In this document: in pieces, positions 25,392-33,940 of the stretch
Numbering within the stretch: position 1 is the stretch's first letter
How the letters are laid out: every line of letters begins with the position of its first letter
From: JAXMAO01 sp046350375
GTDB taxonomy: Bacteria; Planctomycetota; Phycisphaerae; UBA1845; UTPLA1
Length of the DNA: 64,000 bases
Assembly (NCBI GenBank): GCA_046350375.1
Contig: JAXMAO010000004.1
Coordinates: 248,001 to 312,000 of the forward strand
Reading direction: 5' to 3'
The notes under the pieces: model-generated
Told to the model about the DNA's origin: nothing
Databases searched by the model: none
Seen by the model: the letters and a program-made list of their open reading frames with translations, nothing else
Position numbers and translations under genes: made by a program

Positions 25392-28300
25392 ATGTTTCGG
25401 AATCGTGGATGGACAACCCGGGTAATGCTGACGTGCGTGGCTGCGGTGGGGCTGCTTTCGGGCAGCGCGGCACAGGCGGTGCAAGTGAAGCGGATCAACG
25501 TGGGCGGGTTCGGCGGGTTTGCCGGGACGATCACGCTGACGTTTGAGACCTGCTCCGATCCGCTGCGCGACTGCGCGGCGACCGGCGCCTGCGGCACGCC
25601 GCTGTGCCAGGTGAACGTGAACTGCAACCAGGTCGACACCGACGCGATGGCAAACGCCTTCGTGTCGGCGATCAACGCGGCCGCTTGCCCCGGCTATTCG
25701 GCGGTCGCGGTCGGGAACGGCTTCTCGTTCGACGTGACGATGCCCAACGGCGTCTGCATGTGCATGTCGGACACGCCGGGCGTGGGCGGCACGCTGCGGA
25801 ATGATTGCGGGCCGGTGTTCATGTGCGGCGCGACGTGGAACTTTTCGGTTGACTTCAACGATCCGCCGGCACCGCCGTGCGTGGATGTGTCGTTCTGCAC
25901 GATCAACGGCGCAGAGTGCGCGGCGCTGGGCAGCGGCGTGAACTACCAGTTCACGCTGAGCAACTGCGGCGGTTCGCCGCTGACGACGGTCTACATGTCG
26001 CTCGAGGCGGGCGACGGCGGGCCCTTCACGCCCAATCCGAACGGCGCGAACGACATCAGCCTGTCGGGCTGGACCCCGTCGCTGTGCTTCGGCTGGAACG
26101 AGACGGCGACGCGGGCGCGGGCGATCGTGCAGCTCACGAAGAACGCCGGCTCGCTGCTGCCGGGGCAGTCGGTGTCGGGGACGATCAAGCTGATTCCGTC
26201 CACCGCGCTGCAGGCGATTCCGGGCTCGGCCGACACGGTCCCGGCGAGCGGCTTCCTGGCGCACGTGACGCACCACACCCCGGCCGAGCTGGGCGTGTCG
26301 TGTCCGGGCGGAACGTTTGGGCCGTACGTGGCGGGGCAGGCGGCCTCGTGGAGCACGAAGAAGTCGGTGGTGTGCGGCGCAACGCTGTGCGGCGCGCTGC
26401 CCGGCGATGTGATCATCACCGAGATCATGTACAACCCGAACTCGCCGGAGGCGCCCGGCGGCACCTTCCCGGCGCTGACCGAGTGGGTTGAAATCTACAA
26501 CCGCACCAACCACCCGATCGACATCAGCGGCTGGTACCTCGCGGACGAGGACGGGCGCTGCGGCGACTTCCCGCCGGGCACGACGATTCCGCCGGCCGGC
26601 ATCCGCGTCGTCATTCCGACCGGCAGCGTGCTGTCGGGTCCGCTGACGAAGACGACGTTCGCCTCTGCGTGGAACGTCGCGGAGGCGTCGCTGATTCAGC
26701 CCAGCGCAACCAACGACCTGAGCGGCGCGCGGCCGGCGAACGGGGCCGAGGGCGGCATCGTGGGCAGCGGGCTGTCGAACAGTCCGACCAACGACGGCAA
26801 CGACGCGAACGACCTGGTGAACACGCCGTTCGACCCGACGACCCCGTGCCCGTGGGGGCAGGCCTTCTGCGTGCTCGTGGGCGCGAACCCGCCGGACAAC
26901 GAGGTGCTGCTGCTGGTGGCGCCGGCCGGCGCGGCGGGTTTCAACGACGATCTGATCATTGACAAGGTGAATTTCGCCGACAGCAGCCCGTGGCCGAGCG
27001 ACAGTCCGGACGGGCCGTCGATCGAACTGAAGCCGGACAAGCTGACGGCGACCGACAACGACCTCGGGGCGAACTGGCAGCGGTCGGCGCTGGGCGTCAA
27101 CCGGGCCCACTCGAACAACAACACCGTGACGCCGTTCACCGGCAACGACATCGGCTCGCCAGGCGAGATCCAGGGCGTGACCGTGGGCAACCAGGCGCCG
27201 TCGGCCGTGGGGCAGACGGTGTTCACCAGCAAGAACGCCTCGATCGACATCACGCTTTCGGGCTTCGACGACGGTCTGCCGTCGGCGACGCTGAACTACA
27301 TTGTCGACACGCTGCCGGCCAACGGGCAGCTGCGCGACGTGAACAACGGCAACGTGCAGATCACGACCGTGCCGTACACCATTCCGGGTCAGCAGAACCT
27401 GGTGCGCTATATCAACAACGGCACCTGCGGCAACGACTCGTTCAACTTCCACGTGAACGACACGGCGCTGGCGTCGGCGACCGCGACCAACGTCCTGAAG
27501 GTCCAATGCGGCGACGTGGTCATCACCGAGATCATGTACAACCCGCAGTCGGCCCCCGATCCGGCCGGCAGCGAGCGCCGCGTCGAGTGGCTCGAAGTCT
27601 ACAACACCACCGCCTCGGCCATCGACGCCAGCGGCTGGCGGATGGCCGACCGCTCGGGTCAGACCGGCGTCTTCCCGACGCCGACCAACATCCCGGCCCA
27701 CGGCCTCGCGGTGGTCATCCCCGGCGGACAACTCACCGGCTGCACGGTCTGCACGACCACTCAGCCCGGCGACTGCACCGAGACGAATCGCGACCTGCTG
27801 CCGGCGGACTTCACCGCGGCGTGGGGCACGATCCCGCAGATCATCCAGCCGCGCGTCAACGGCACCTTCAGCGGGAGCTGCTACGTCGATCCGGCCGACA
27901 ACTCGGGCGGAACCCTGGGCAGCGGCCTGGCGAACCAGCCGCCGGCGGTTGGCGAGCAGGTGCAGATCATCGACGGCAGCGGCAAGGTGCAGGACGTGGC
28001 CAACTACACCAACGCCACGCCGTGGCCGGTCAGTGCGTCGTCGGATCGGTGGAGCATCTACCTGCTGCCGCCCGCGACGAACTACACCGCCGCCGCCAAT
28101 GACGACGGGACGAAGTGGAAGGACTCGAACCCGGCCGACGGGAACGGGGCCTATGGCAACACCGTGACGGCGATCTTCAACGGCAACGACATCGGCTCGC
28201 CGGGCTTCCTGGCGGGCGTGTCCGGCGGGCAGACTCGGCCAACGCCCAAGGCCGAACTGCTGTCGATGGTCAAGGACACGGCGCTGACGATCACGCTGAA

Positions 28301-30038
28301 TGCGGACGACGACGGCCTGCCGGCCGGCATCATCCGGTTCAAGATCACGCAGTTGCCGGTGCGCGATTTCTCGCCGTTTGCCGCGGCCGGAACGCTGACC
28401 GACCCGAACGGCGGCGGGCCGGGCGTGCCGACCGTGATTGCCGCGGTGCCCTACACGCTGGCGAACACCGGCGGCGGGCAGCCGGGCAACCAGGTGATTT
28501 ACACGCCGACCGCCGGCCTGACCGGCGCGATGGCGTTCGAGTTCGTGGCGAACGACACCGCACTGGATGGTGGTCCGGCCCGCGATCGCATCGCGGTGCA
28601 GGATACGTCGGTGATCATCACCGAGATCATGTTCAACCCGAGCAACCAGCCGGACACCGACTGGGAGTGGGTCGAGCTGACGAACACCAGCGGCGCGGCT
28701 GTCGCCATTGACTCCATTCGTGCGGGCCGCACGACCACCATCGCCGCGGTGGGCACCGGCAACGCGTCGGTGCTGCTGGCGGCGGGCGAACGCTGGATCC
28801 TGGCGAACCAGAACGTCAGCGCCCTGTTCGCCAACGAGTGGGGGCTCTCGCCGGCCCAGCAGGCGCGGGTCTTCTTCGTGCAGCCGGCTTTGTGGAACGG
28901 CCTGGTCCAGCCGGACGGCGGCCCGTCGCCGACGATCCGCATCTTCGATGCGACCAACGGGCTGTTCGACCAGGTGAGTTATGACGACAACGTCAACGGC
29001 TGGCCGAATTCGCCCTCGGCGGGCGGGCCCAGCGTGTTCCTGCGCGAAGCGGTGCGGCCGCCGGCCACGCCGTGGGCGGTGTTCAACGACAGCGGCATCA
29101 ACTGGGCCGTGTCGGACGCCGGGTGCGACGGCGCCATCGCCACGCCGGATGCCGACGAGTCGCCGAATCCGCCGGTGGACGACAGCGACACCGGTTCGCC
29201 GTTCGTGGCCAGCACCAACACCTACACGGCTGGCGACTGCAACCACAACGGCATCCTGGACAACTGCGACATTCTGGCCGGGCGGCTGACCGACAACTCA
29301 CCGGCCAATGGCGTGCCGGATGAGTGCGAGCTGACCTGCTCGACCTGTCGCGGCGACATGAACGGCGACGGGAAGTACAACGGCGCGGACATCAACATGT
29401 TCGTGAAGGCGTATGTGCAGGGCACGACGGCGCCGTTCATCTACAGCCCGTGTGCCGACATCAACGGCAACCTCGACATCGCCAACGACGACCTGCTGAG
29501 CTTCCTCGACCTGCTGTTGCACACCGACCTGGCGTGCAACGTGACGACCATTACGATCGCCAAGGCAGGCACGACCATCGGCGGGACGCTCAACCTGTCG
29601 TTCTTCGAGGCGGCCGATCCGACGGCCATGCCGCCGGAGACGCCCGAGGCGTGCGGCGTGCAGCTCGACTGCCCGCCGGGCATCTTCGGAATCGACGTCT
29701 GCTCGGTCAGCGTCTCGGTGGTGGTCGGCGACACGGCGGCCACGCTGGCGGGCAAGATCGTGACCGCGGTGAACGCGCCGGCCGGCACCTGCTTCGGCAA
29801 GATCACGGCCGTGCAGGTTGGCAACCAGGTGAAGCTGGCCCACGAGAATCCGCGCGAGCGGCTGGCCGGCTGCCTGTCGATCACCGGGGCCGCAACCAAC
29901 GACACCAACCCCACCAAGGGTTACACGGTTGGTGGCGCCAATGGCTGCGGCGTGAACAACGTCCTGGACGGCGTGGCCGGCAACGAGGCGGCCGTGCAGG
30001 GTGCGAACGGCTTCTCGTTCGCCGGGCTGACGCAGTAG
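25392..30038 (+). CDS. Large secreted lamin-tail-domain protein with dockerin-like Ca-binding repeats
   Basis: A protein of 1548 residues. The start is set by AAGGAG 6 bases before the ATG. A signal peptide ends near SAAQA (residue 29). An N-terminal beta-rich module (about 30-170) is followed by three lamin-tail domains opening with VIITEIMYNP, VVITEIMYNP and VIITEIMFNP (about 337, 706, 1072), with cadherin-like/Ig-like domains between (about 600 and 953). Then come DCNHNGILDNCDI and two dockerin-like loops GDMNGDGKYNGADIN and DINGNLDIANDDL (about 1300-1360), and a C-terminal module (about 1385-1548) resembling the N-terminal one. Lamin-tail domains occur in surface or secreted bacterial proteins, often with nucleases; no catalytic domain is visible here. 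A strong terminator follows. Confidence 0.85.
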   Translation: MFRNRGWTTRVMLTCVAAVGLLSGSAAQAVQVKRINVGGFGGFAGTITLTFETCSDPLRDCAATGACGTPLCQVNVNCNQVDTDAMANAFVSAINAAACPGYSAVAVGNGFSFDVTMPNGVCMCMSDTPGVGGTLRNDCGPVFMCGATWNFSVDFNDPPAPPCVDVSFCTINGAECAALGSGVNYQFTLSNCGGSPLTTVYMSLEAGDGGPFTPNPNGANDISLSGWTPSLCFGWNETATRARAIVQLTKNAGSLLPGQSVSGTIKLIPSTALQAIPGSADTVPASGFLAHVTHHTPAELGVSCPGGTFGPYVAGQAASWSTKKSVVCGATLCGALPGDVIITEIMYNPNSPEAPGGTFPALTEWVEIYNRTNHPIDISGWYLADEDGRCGDFPPGTTIPPAGIRVVIPTGSVLSGPLTKTTFASAWNVAEASLIQPSATNDLSGARPANGAEGGIVGSGLSNSPTNDGNDANDLVNTPFDPTTPCPWGQAFCVLVGANPPDNEVLLLVAPAGAAGFNDDLIIDKVNFADSSPWPSDSPDGPSIELKPDKLTATDNDLGANWQRSALGVNRAHSNNNTVTPFTGNDIGSPGEIQGVTVGNQAPSAVGQTVFTSKNASIDITLSGFDDGLPSATLNYIVDTLPANGQLRDVNNGNVQITTVPYTIPGQQNLVRYINNGTCGNDSFNFHVNDTALASATATNVLKVQCGDVVITEIMYNPQSAPDPAGSERRVEWLEVYNTTASAIDASGWRMADRSGQTGVFPTPTNIPAHGLAVVIPGGQLTGCTVCTTTQPGDCTETNRDLLPADFTAAWGTIPQIIQPRVNGTFSGSCYVDPADNSGGTLGSGLANQPPAVGEQVQIIDGSGKVQDVANYTNATPWPVSASSDRWSIYLLPPATNYTAAANDDGTKWKDSNPADGNGAYGNTVTAIFNGNDIGSPGFLAGVSGGQTRPTPKAELLSMVKDTALTITLNADDDGLPAGIIRFKITQLPVRDFSPFAAAGTLTDPNGGGPGVPTVIAAVPYTLANTGGGQPGNQVIYTPTAGLTGAMAFEFVANDTALDGGPARDRIAVQDTSVIITEIMFNPSNQPDTDWEWVELTNTSGAAVAIDSIRAGRTTTIAAVGTGNASVLLAAGERWILANQNVSALFANEWGLSPAQQARVFFVQPALWNGLVQPDGGPSPTIRIFDATNGLFDQVSYDDNVNGWPNSPSAGGPSVFLREAVRPPATPWAVFNDSGINWAVSDAGCDGAIATPDADESPNPPVDDSDTGSPFVASTNTYTAGDCNHNGILDNCDILAGRLTDNSPANGVPDECELTCSTCRGDMNGDGKYNGADINMFVKAYVQGTTAPFIYSPCADINGNLDIANDDLLSFLDLLLHTDLACNVTTITIAKAGTTIGGTLNLSFFEAADPTAMPPETPEACGVQLDCPPGIFGIDVCSVSVSVVVGDTAATLAGKIVTAVNAPAGTCFGKITAVQVGNQVKLAHENPRERLAGCLSITGAATNDTNPTKGYTVGGANGCGVNNVLDGVAGNEAAVQGANGFSFAGLTQ

Positions 30039-30078
30039 CGTCTCCGGCGGGCAGGCCGCTCGTCTGAGTGCATGCAAC

Positions 30079-30127
30079 GCACGCCTCCCGACCGCCCGCA
30101 CAGGGGGTCGGGGGGCGTGCTTGTTTT
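30079..30127 (+). terminator. Rho-independent terminator after the lamin-tail gene
   Basis: A 15-bp stem with one G-T pair (30079-30093 with 30106-30120) and a 12-base loop is followed by TTGTTTT (30121-30127). It begins 41 bases after the stop codon. Confidence 0.9.
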
Positions 30128-30168
30128 CAGGCGGTTCGCCGGGGCGTGTGGATGCGGTGGAAGTCGTT

Positions 30169-31251
30169 TCAGCGTGGCGGCTGGCGGCCGGCGGCGAGCG
30201 CGGCATCGAGCGCCGCCCGCAGCTCGGCCACCTCGGCCCGCAGGGCGCGGAGCTCGGCGCGCATCTCGGGCAGGCGGTGGGTGGCGGCGAAGACGCGCCG
30301 CGCGTCCTTGATCGGCAGGCCGGGCGAACCGAGGATTTCGACGCCGGGCTCGACGTCGCGCATCACGCCGGCCATGGCGCCGATGCGGACGTTGTCGCCG
30401 ATCGTGAGATGGCCGGCGACGCCCACTTTGCCGGCCATGGTGACGTGGCTGCCGACGGTGACGGAGCCCGCCAGGCCGACCTGCGCGACCAGCAGGCAGT
30501 CGGTTCCGACGCGGGTGCCGTGGCCGATGGCAATGAGGTTTGAGAGCTTGGTACCGCCGCCGATGACGGTGCGGCCGAGCGTGGCGCGGTCGATGGTGCA
30601 GCAGGCGCCGATTTCGACGTCGCTGCCGATCTCGACCGTGCCGACCTGCGGAATCTTGAGCCACTTCTTGCCGAGCGGGGCGTAGCCGAGGCCGTCCTCG
30701 CCGATGACGCTGCCGGCGTGAATGGTCACGCGGTCGCGAAGCACGCAGCCGTCATAGACGACGACGTTTGGGAACAGGACGCAGTCGTCGCCCAGTCGGC
30801 AGCCTTCGCCCAGGTGGACGCCGGGATAGAGCACGACGTTGCGGCCGATCGTCACCCCGGCGCGAATGGTGACGCCGGCGTGGACGTTGGCGCCCGGGCC
30901 GAGTGTGGCCGAGGGGTCGATCTGGGCGGCGGGGTGAACGCCCTGTCCGGGGTGCTTGCGGTGGCCATGGATGCGGATGATGCAGGCGGTGATGGCGGCG
31001 TAGGGGTCGGCGGCGCGGAGGGCGTCGCGTCCGGGCGGCAGCGGCTGAGACTGGCTGACGACCACGGCGCCGGCCGCAGTGGTGGCCAGCAGGCGCTCGT
31101 AGCGCGGCTTGGCGAGGAAGCTGAGATCGGCCGGGCCGGCGTCTTCCAGCGTGGCGACGGCGCTGACGGCGCGCTGCGGGTCGCCGTCGACGGTGACCGG
31201 CAGTCGGTTGTCGGCCAGAAAGCGGGCCAGCTCGGCAAGCGTGACTTGCAT
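30169..31251 (-). CDS. lpxD: UDP-3-O-acylglucosamine N-acyltransferase LpxD
   Basis: A protein of 360 residues. The N-terminal uridine-binding domain (VTLAELARFLAD, DLSFLAKPRYERLL) is followed by a left-handed beta-helix of hexapeptide repeats (about 110-310), including IHAGSVIGEDGLGYAP, EIGACCTIDRATLG and LIAIGHGTRVGTDCLLVAQVG, the latter with the catalytic His region of LpxD. A coiled helical C-terminus closes the protein. LpxD adds the second acyl chain in lipid A synthesis, so this organism probably makes a lipid A-type outer membrane. ATG at 31251. It follows the radical SAM gene by 88 bases on the same strand. Confidence 0.9.
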   Translation of the reverse strand: MQVTLAELARFLADNRLPVTVDGDPQRAVSAVATLEDAGPADLSFLAKPRYERLLATTAAGAVVVSQSQPLPPGRDALRAADPYAAITACIIRIHGHRKHPGQGVHPAAQIDPSATLGPGANVHAGVTIRAGVTIGRNVVLYPGVHLGEGCRLGDDCVLFPNVVVYDGCVLRDRVTIHAGSVIGEDGLGYAPLGKKWLKIPQVGTVEIGSDVEIGACCTIDRATLGRTVIGGGTKLSNLIAIGHGTRVGTDCLLVAQVGLAGSVTVGSHVTMAGKVGVAGHLTIGDNVRIGAMAGVMRDVEPGVEILGSPGLPIKDARRVFAATHRLPEMRAELRALRAEVAELRAALDAALAAGRQPPR

Positions 31252-31339
31252 GGGCGGCGGCAAACCCCTTCCAGAATGGGGCGAATGTAAGCGGTTCGGC
31301 CGGCGGCGACAAGCGCCGCGGGACCGGCCGCGGGCGGCA

Positions 31340-32086
31340 TTATCCGACGCCGAAGTCGGAGCTGTGCCGCAGCAGGTCGACGCGCGGATGATCGCGGAGC
31401 CACGCGAATTCCTCGCAGAACCACTGCCGGATCTCGTCGTCCATGAGCTGCGCCGAGCGCGAGTTGCTGGTGAACAGGTTGACGATTCCGAAGTGGAACT
31501 TTTCGAGCAGCAGGTCGATGTCGCGGCGGACCGAGTCGCGCGTCTGCCCGCGGAAGCCGACCAGCAGGTTGATGGAATCGGTGGCGGCGGCGACCTCGTC
31601 GACCGAATCCCAGCGCATGGCCTTGTTGAGCACGCCGTTGCGGAGCCGGTCGTCGAAGGTCTCGACGCCCAGGAACAGGTGGACGCGCGTGGGCGGTCCG
31701 TCGGCGTGTTCGACGGCGAAATAGCGGCGCATGGCGTCGAAGTCGCGGCGATAGGCCCAGTAGCTCTCGGTGTAGAATTCGCGAATGGCGCGCTTTGCAA
31801 TGAGGCGGCGGATGTCGGCCCGGACGTCGGCGGGCAGCTCCTGAATGCTGCCGGAGTTGATGACCTGCAACCGGCCGAATTCGCCGGTGACGCGGGCCAG
31901 CTCGGCGTCGGCGACGCGGCGGATCTCGCCGGTGTCGGCGGTGTTGTCGGCGATGTAGTCGCAGAAGGTGCAGCGCGACCAGACGCAGGGCAGGCCGCGG
32001 AGCAGAACGACCTCGCGCGGGCGCGGCGCGACGGTGTAGCGCGCGTAGCGCCGCAGACTGGCCGCGACCGGCAGCGGGCTGGACAT
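31340..32086 (-). CDS. Radical SAM protein (Cx4Cx2C type)
   Basis: A protein of 248 residues. The cluster motif is CVWSRCTFCDY (about 34-44), a Cx4Cx2C spacing as in Elp3/YhcC-like radical SAM proteins rather than the usual Cx3Cx2C. INSGSIQELP, FLGVETFDDRLRNGVLNK and SINLLVGFRGQTRDSVRRD correspond to the later strands of the barrel. Many planctomycete genomes have this protein without a known substrate. ATG at 32086; it is divergent from the PocR/SpoIIE phosphatase gene with 69 bases between. Confidence 0.78.
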   Translation of the reverse strand: MSSPLPVAASLRRYARYTVAPRPREVVLLRGLPCVWSRCTFCDYIADNTADTGEIRRVADAELARVTGEFGRLQVINSGSIQELPADVRADIRRLIAKRAIREFYTESYWAYRRDFDAMRRYFAVEHADGPPTRVHLFLGVETFDDRLRNGVLNKAMRWDSVDEVAAATDSINLLVGFRGQTRDSVRRDIDLLLEKFHFGIVNLFTSNSRSAQLMDDEIRQWFCEEFAWLRDHPRVDLLRHSSDFGVG

Positions 32087-32155
32087 GGGACAATTGTAAC
32101 CGCGCCGCCCGGCCCGCGGCTCGACCGGACGGACGCCGGCAACTACCCTCTGGTC

Positions 32156-33928
32156 ATGGGCGAATCGACGGGCGGCATCGCGCTGACCGAGTTCATCGAA
32201 CTGGCGACGCTGCACGAGTTGCAGAAGACGTTTGCCGGGCTGACGGGCGTGGCGATCTCGATTCGCGACGCCGCGGGGGCGGCGCTCACGCCGCCGGCCG
32301 GCGAAAGCGAATTCTGCCAGCGGATGCTGGCGGGGGGCAGCTCGGCCGAGGCCTGCCGCTGCAGCCACGCGCAGGCGGTGTCGGCGGCGCTGGCGGCCGG
32401 CGCGCCGTGCCGGGTGGAGTGTCACGCGCACCTGACGCAGTATGCCGCGCCGCTGACGGTCAACGGGCAGCAGCTCGGCGCGCTGGTGGTGGGGGACCGG
32501 CCGCGGCGACCGCTGACTGACGACCAGCTGCGCGAGCTGTCGCGGCTGCACGGGCTGGAGTTCGAGCCGCTGCGGCGGGCGGCCTGGGGGTTGCAGCGCT
32601 GGAGCGATCGCGAGTCGAACGCGGCGGTGCGGTTTTCGCAACTGCTGGCGAACGCGCTGGCGCGACTCTGCTGGCAGGAGTTTGAGCTGCGGCGGCGGGT
32701 GGAGGAACTGAGCACCGTCTACGGCGTGTCGACACTGCTGGCGGGCGAGCGCGAGCTGAAGGAGGTGCTCAACGTCGCGGCCCAGCTTGTGGCCGACGTG
32801 CTGAAGGTGCGGGCGCTGTCGATCCGCCTGCTCGACGAGGAGACCGGCGAGCTGAAGATCGCCGCGGTGCACAACCTGTCGGACGAGTATCTGAACAAGG
32901 GGCCGCTGCACGCGTCGGACAGCCCGATCGACCAGGAGGCGCTGCAAGGCCGGCTGGTCTATCTGGCCGACATGCCGAGCGATCCGCGGACGATCTACAA
33001 GGACGAGGCGCGGCGCGAGGGAATCGCGTCGGCGCTGGTCGCGGCGCTGTCCTATCGCGGCAAGCACATCGGCGTAATGCGAATCTACAGCGGCGAGCAG
33101 CGGCAGTTCTCGCCGCTCGAGGCGGCGCTGCTGCGGGCGGTGGCCGGGCAGGTGGCGGCGGCGATCATTCACGCGCGGATGCGCCGCGCGGCGCGCGAGG
33201 CCGAGGCGCTCGAGCGCCAGGTGAAGCTGGCAGGCGAGGTGCAGCGGCGGATGATCCCGGCGGACGTGCCGCGGATGGCACGGCTGGAGATCGGCTGCGT
33301 CTATGAGCCCAGCGCCGAGCTGGGGGGCGACTTCTACGACTTCATCGAGTTCACGGGCGGCCACCTGGGCGTGGCGATCGCCGACGTGGTGGGCAAGGGG
33401 GTGCCGGCCAGCCTGATGATGGCGTCGGTGCGGGCGGCGCTGCGGGCGCACGCCCGCTCGATTCACGACATCGACGACATCATGGTCGAGACGAACCGCC
33501 AGTTGTGCCGCGACCGGCAGATGAACGCGTTCGTGACGGCGTTCTACGGCGTGCTCGACACCGCGGGCATGCGGTTCACCTACTGCAACGCCGGGCACGA
33601 GCCGGTGCGGCTGCTGCGGGCGGGCGAGATCGCGCTGCTCGACGCGGGCGGGCTGGCGCTGGGGATCGACGCGGACGAGCACTACGAGCGCGGCGTGCAG
33701 GAACTGCGGCCGGGCGACGTGCTGACCTTCGTCACCGACGGCGTGATCGAGGCGCTGGACTATGAGGGGCAGCAGTTCGGCCGCGGGCGGCTGCACGATT
33801 CGATTCGCGCGCACGCCGGGCTGGCCGCGCCGCACCTGGCGCAGCAGATTTTGTGGGACGTGCGGCGCTTCGCCGGACTGGCGGCGCAGTCGGACGACCT
33901 GACGGTGGTGGTGGTTCGGGTGGGCTGA
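32156..33928 (+). CDS. PocR-GAF-SpoIIE serine phosphatase
   Basis: A protein of 590 residues with three domains: a PocR sensory domain (about 10-170) with several Cys (FCQRML, ACRCSH, CRVECHAH), a GAF domain (about 195-350), a short helical linker, and a PP2C-type SpoIIE phosphatase domain (about 375-590) with GGDFYDF, IADVVGKGVPASL, CNAGHEP, TDGVIEA and DDLTVVVVRV. All metal-binding Asp positions expected for a manganese-dependent phosphatase are present. Such proteins usually act on anti-sigma-factor antagonists in partner-switching pathways; no kinase or STAS partner lies in the window. ATG at 32156. It converges with another SpoIIE-type gene. Confidence 0.88.
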   Translation: MGESTGGIALTEFIELATLHELQKTFAGLTGVAISIRDAAGAALTPPAGESEFCQRMLAGGSSAEACRCSHAQAVSAALAAGAPCRVECHAHLTQYAAPLTVNGQQLGALVVGDRPRRPLTDDQLRELSRLHGLEFEPLRRAAWGLQRWSDRESNAAVRFSQLLANALARLCWQEFELRRRVEELSTVYGVSTLLAGERELKEVLNVAAQLVADVLKVRALSIRLLDEETGELKIAAVHNLSDEYLNKGPLHASDSPIDQEALQGRLVYLADMPSDPRTIYKDEARREGIASALVAALSYRGKHIGVMRIYSGEQRQFSPLEAALLRAVAGQVAAAIIHARMRRAAREAEALERQVKLAGEVQRRMIPADVPRMARLEIGCVYEPSAELGGDFYDFIEFTGGHLGVAIADVVGKGVPASLMMASVRAALRAHARSIHDIDDIMVETNRQLCRDRQMNAFVTAFYGVLDTAGMRFTYCNAGHEPVRLLRAGEIALLDAGGLALGIDADEHYERGVQELRPGDVLTFVTDGVIEALDYEGQQFGRGRLHDSIRAHAGLAAPHLAQQILWDVRRFAGLAAQSDDLTVVVVRVG

Positions 33929-33940
33929 GCGGCGAGGCGG

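Noticed and set aside
25335..29246. A 1303-residue open frame antisense to the lamin-tail gene
   Set aside because: Composition is Arg/His/Val-rich and low in complexity, there is no domain, no ribosome binding site, and the sense frame has a signal peptide and clear domains. High GC in the sense codons' third positions opens the antisense frame.
30169..32142. A continuous 657-residue frame joining lpxD with an N-terminal extension
   Set aside because: The extension is the out-of-frame reading of the radical SAM gene. The LpxD fold begins at the ATG at 31251, and the radical SAM gene has its own frame and cluster motif.
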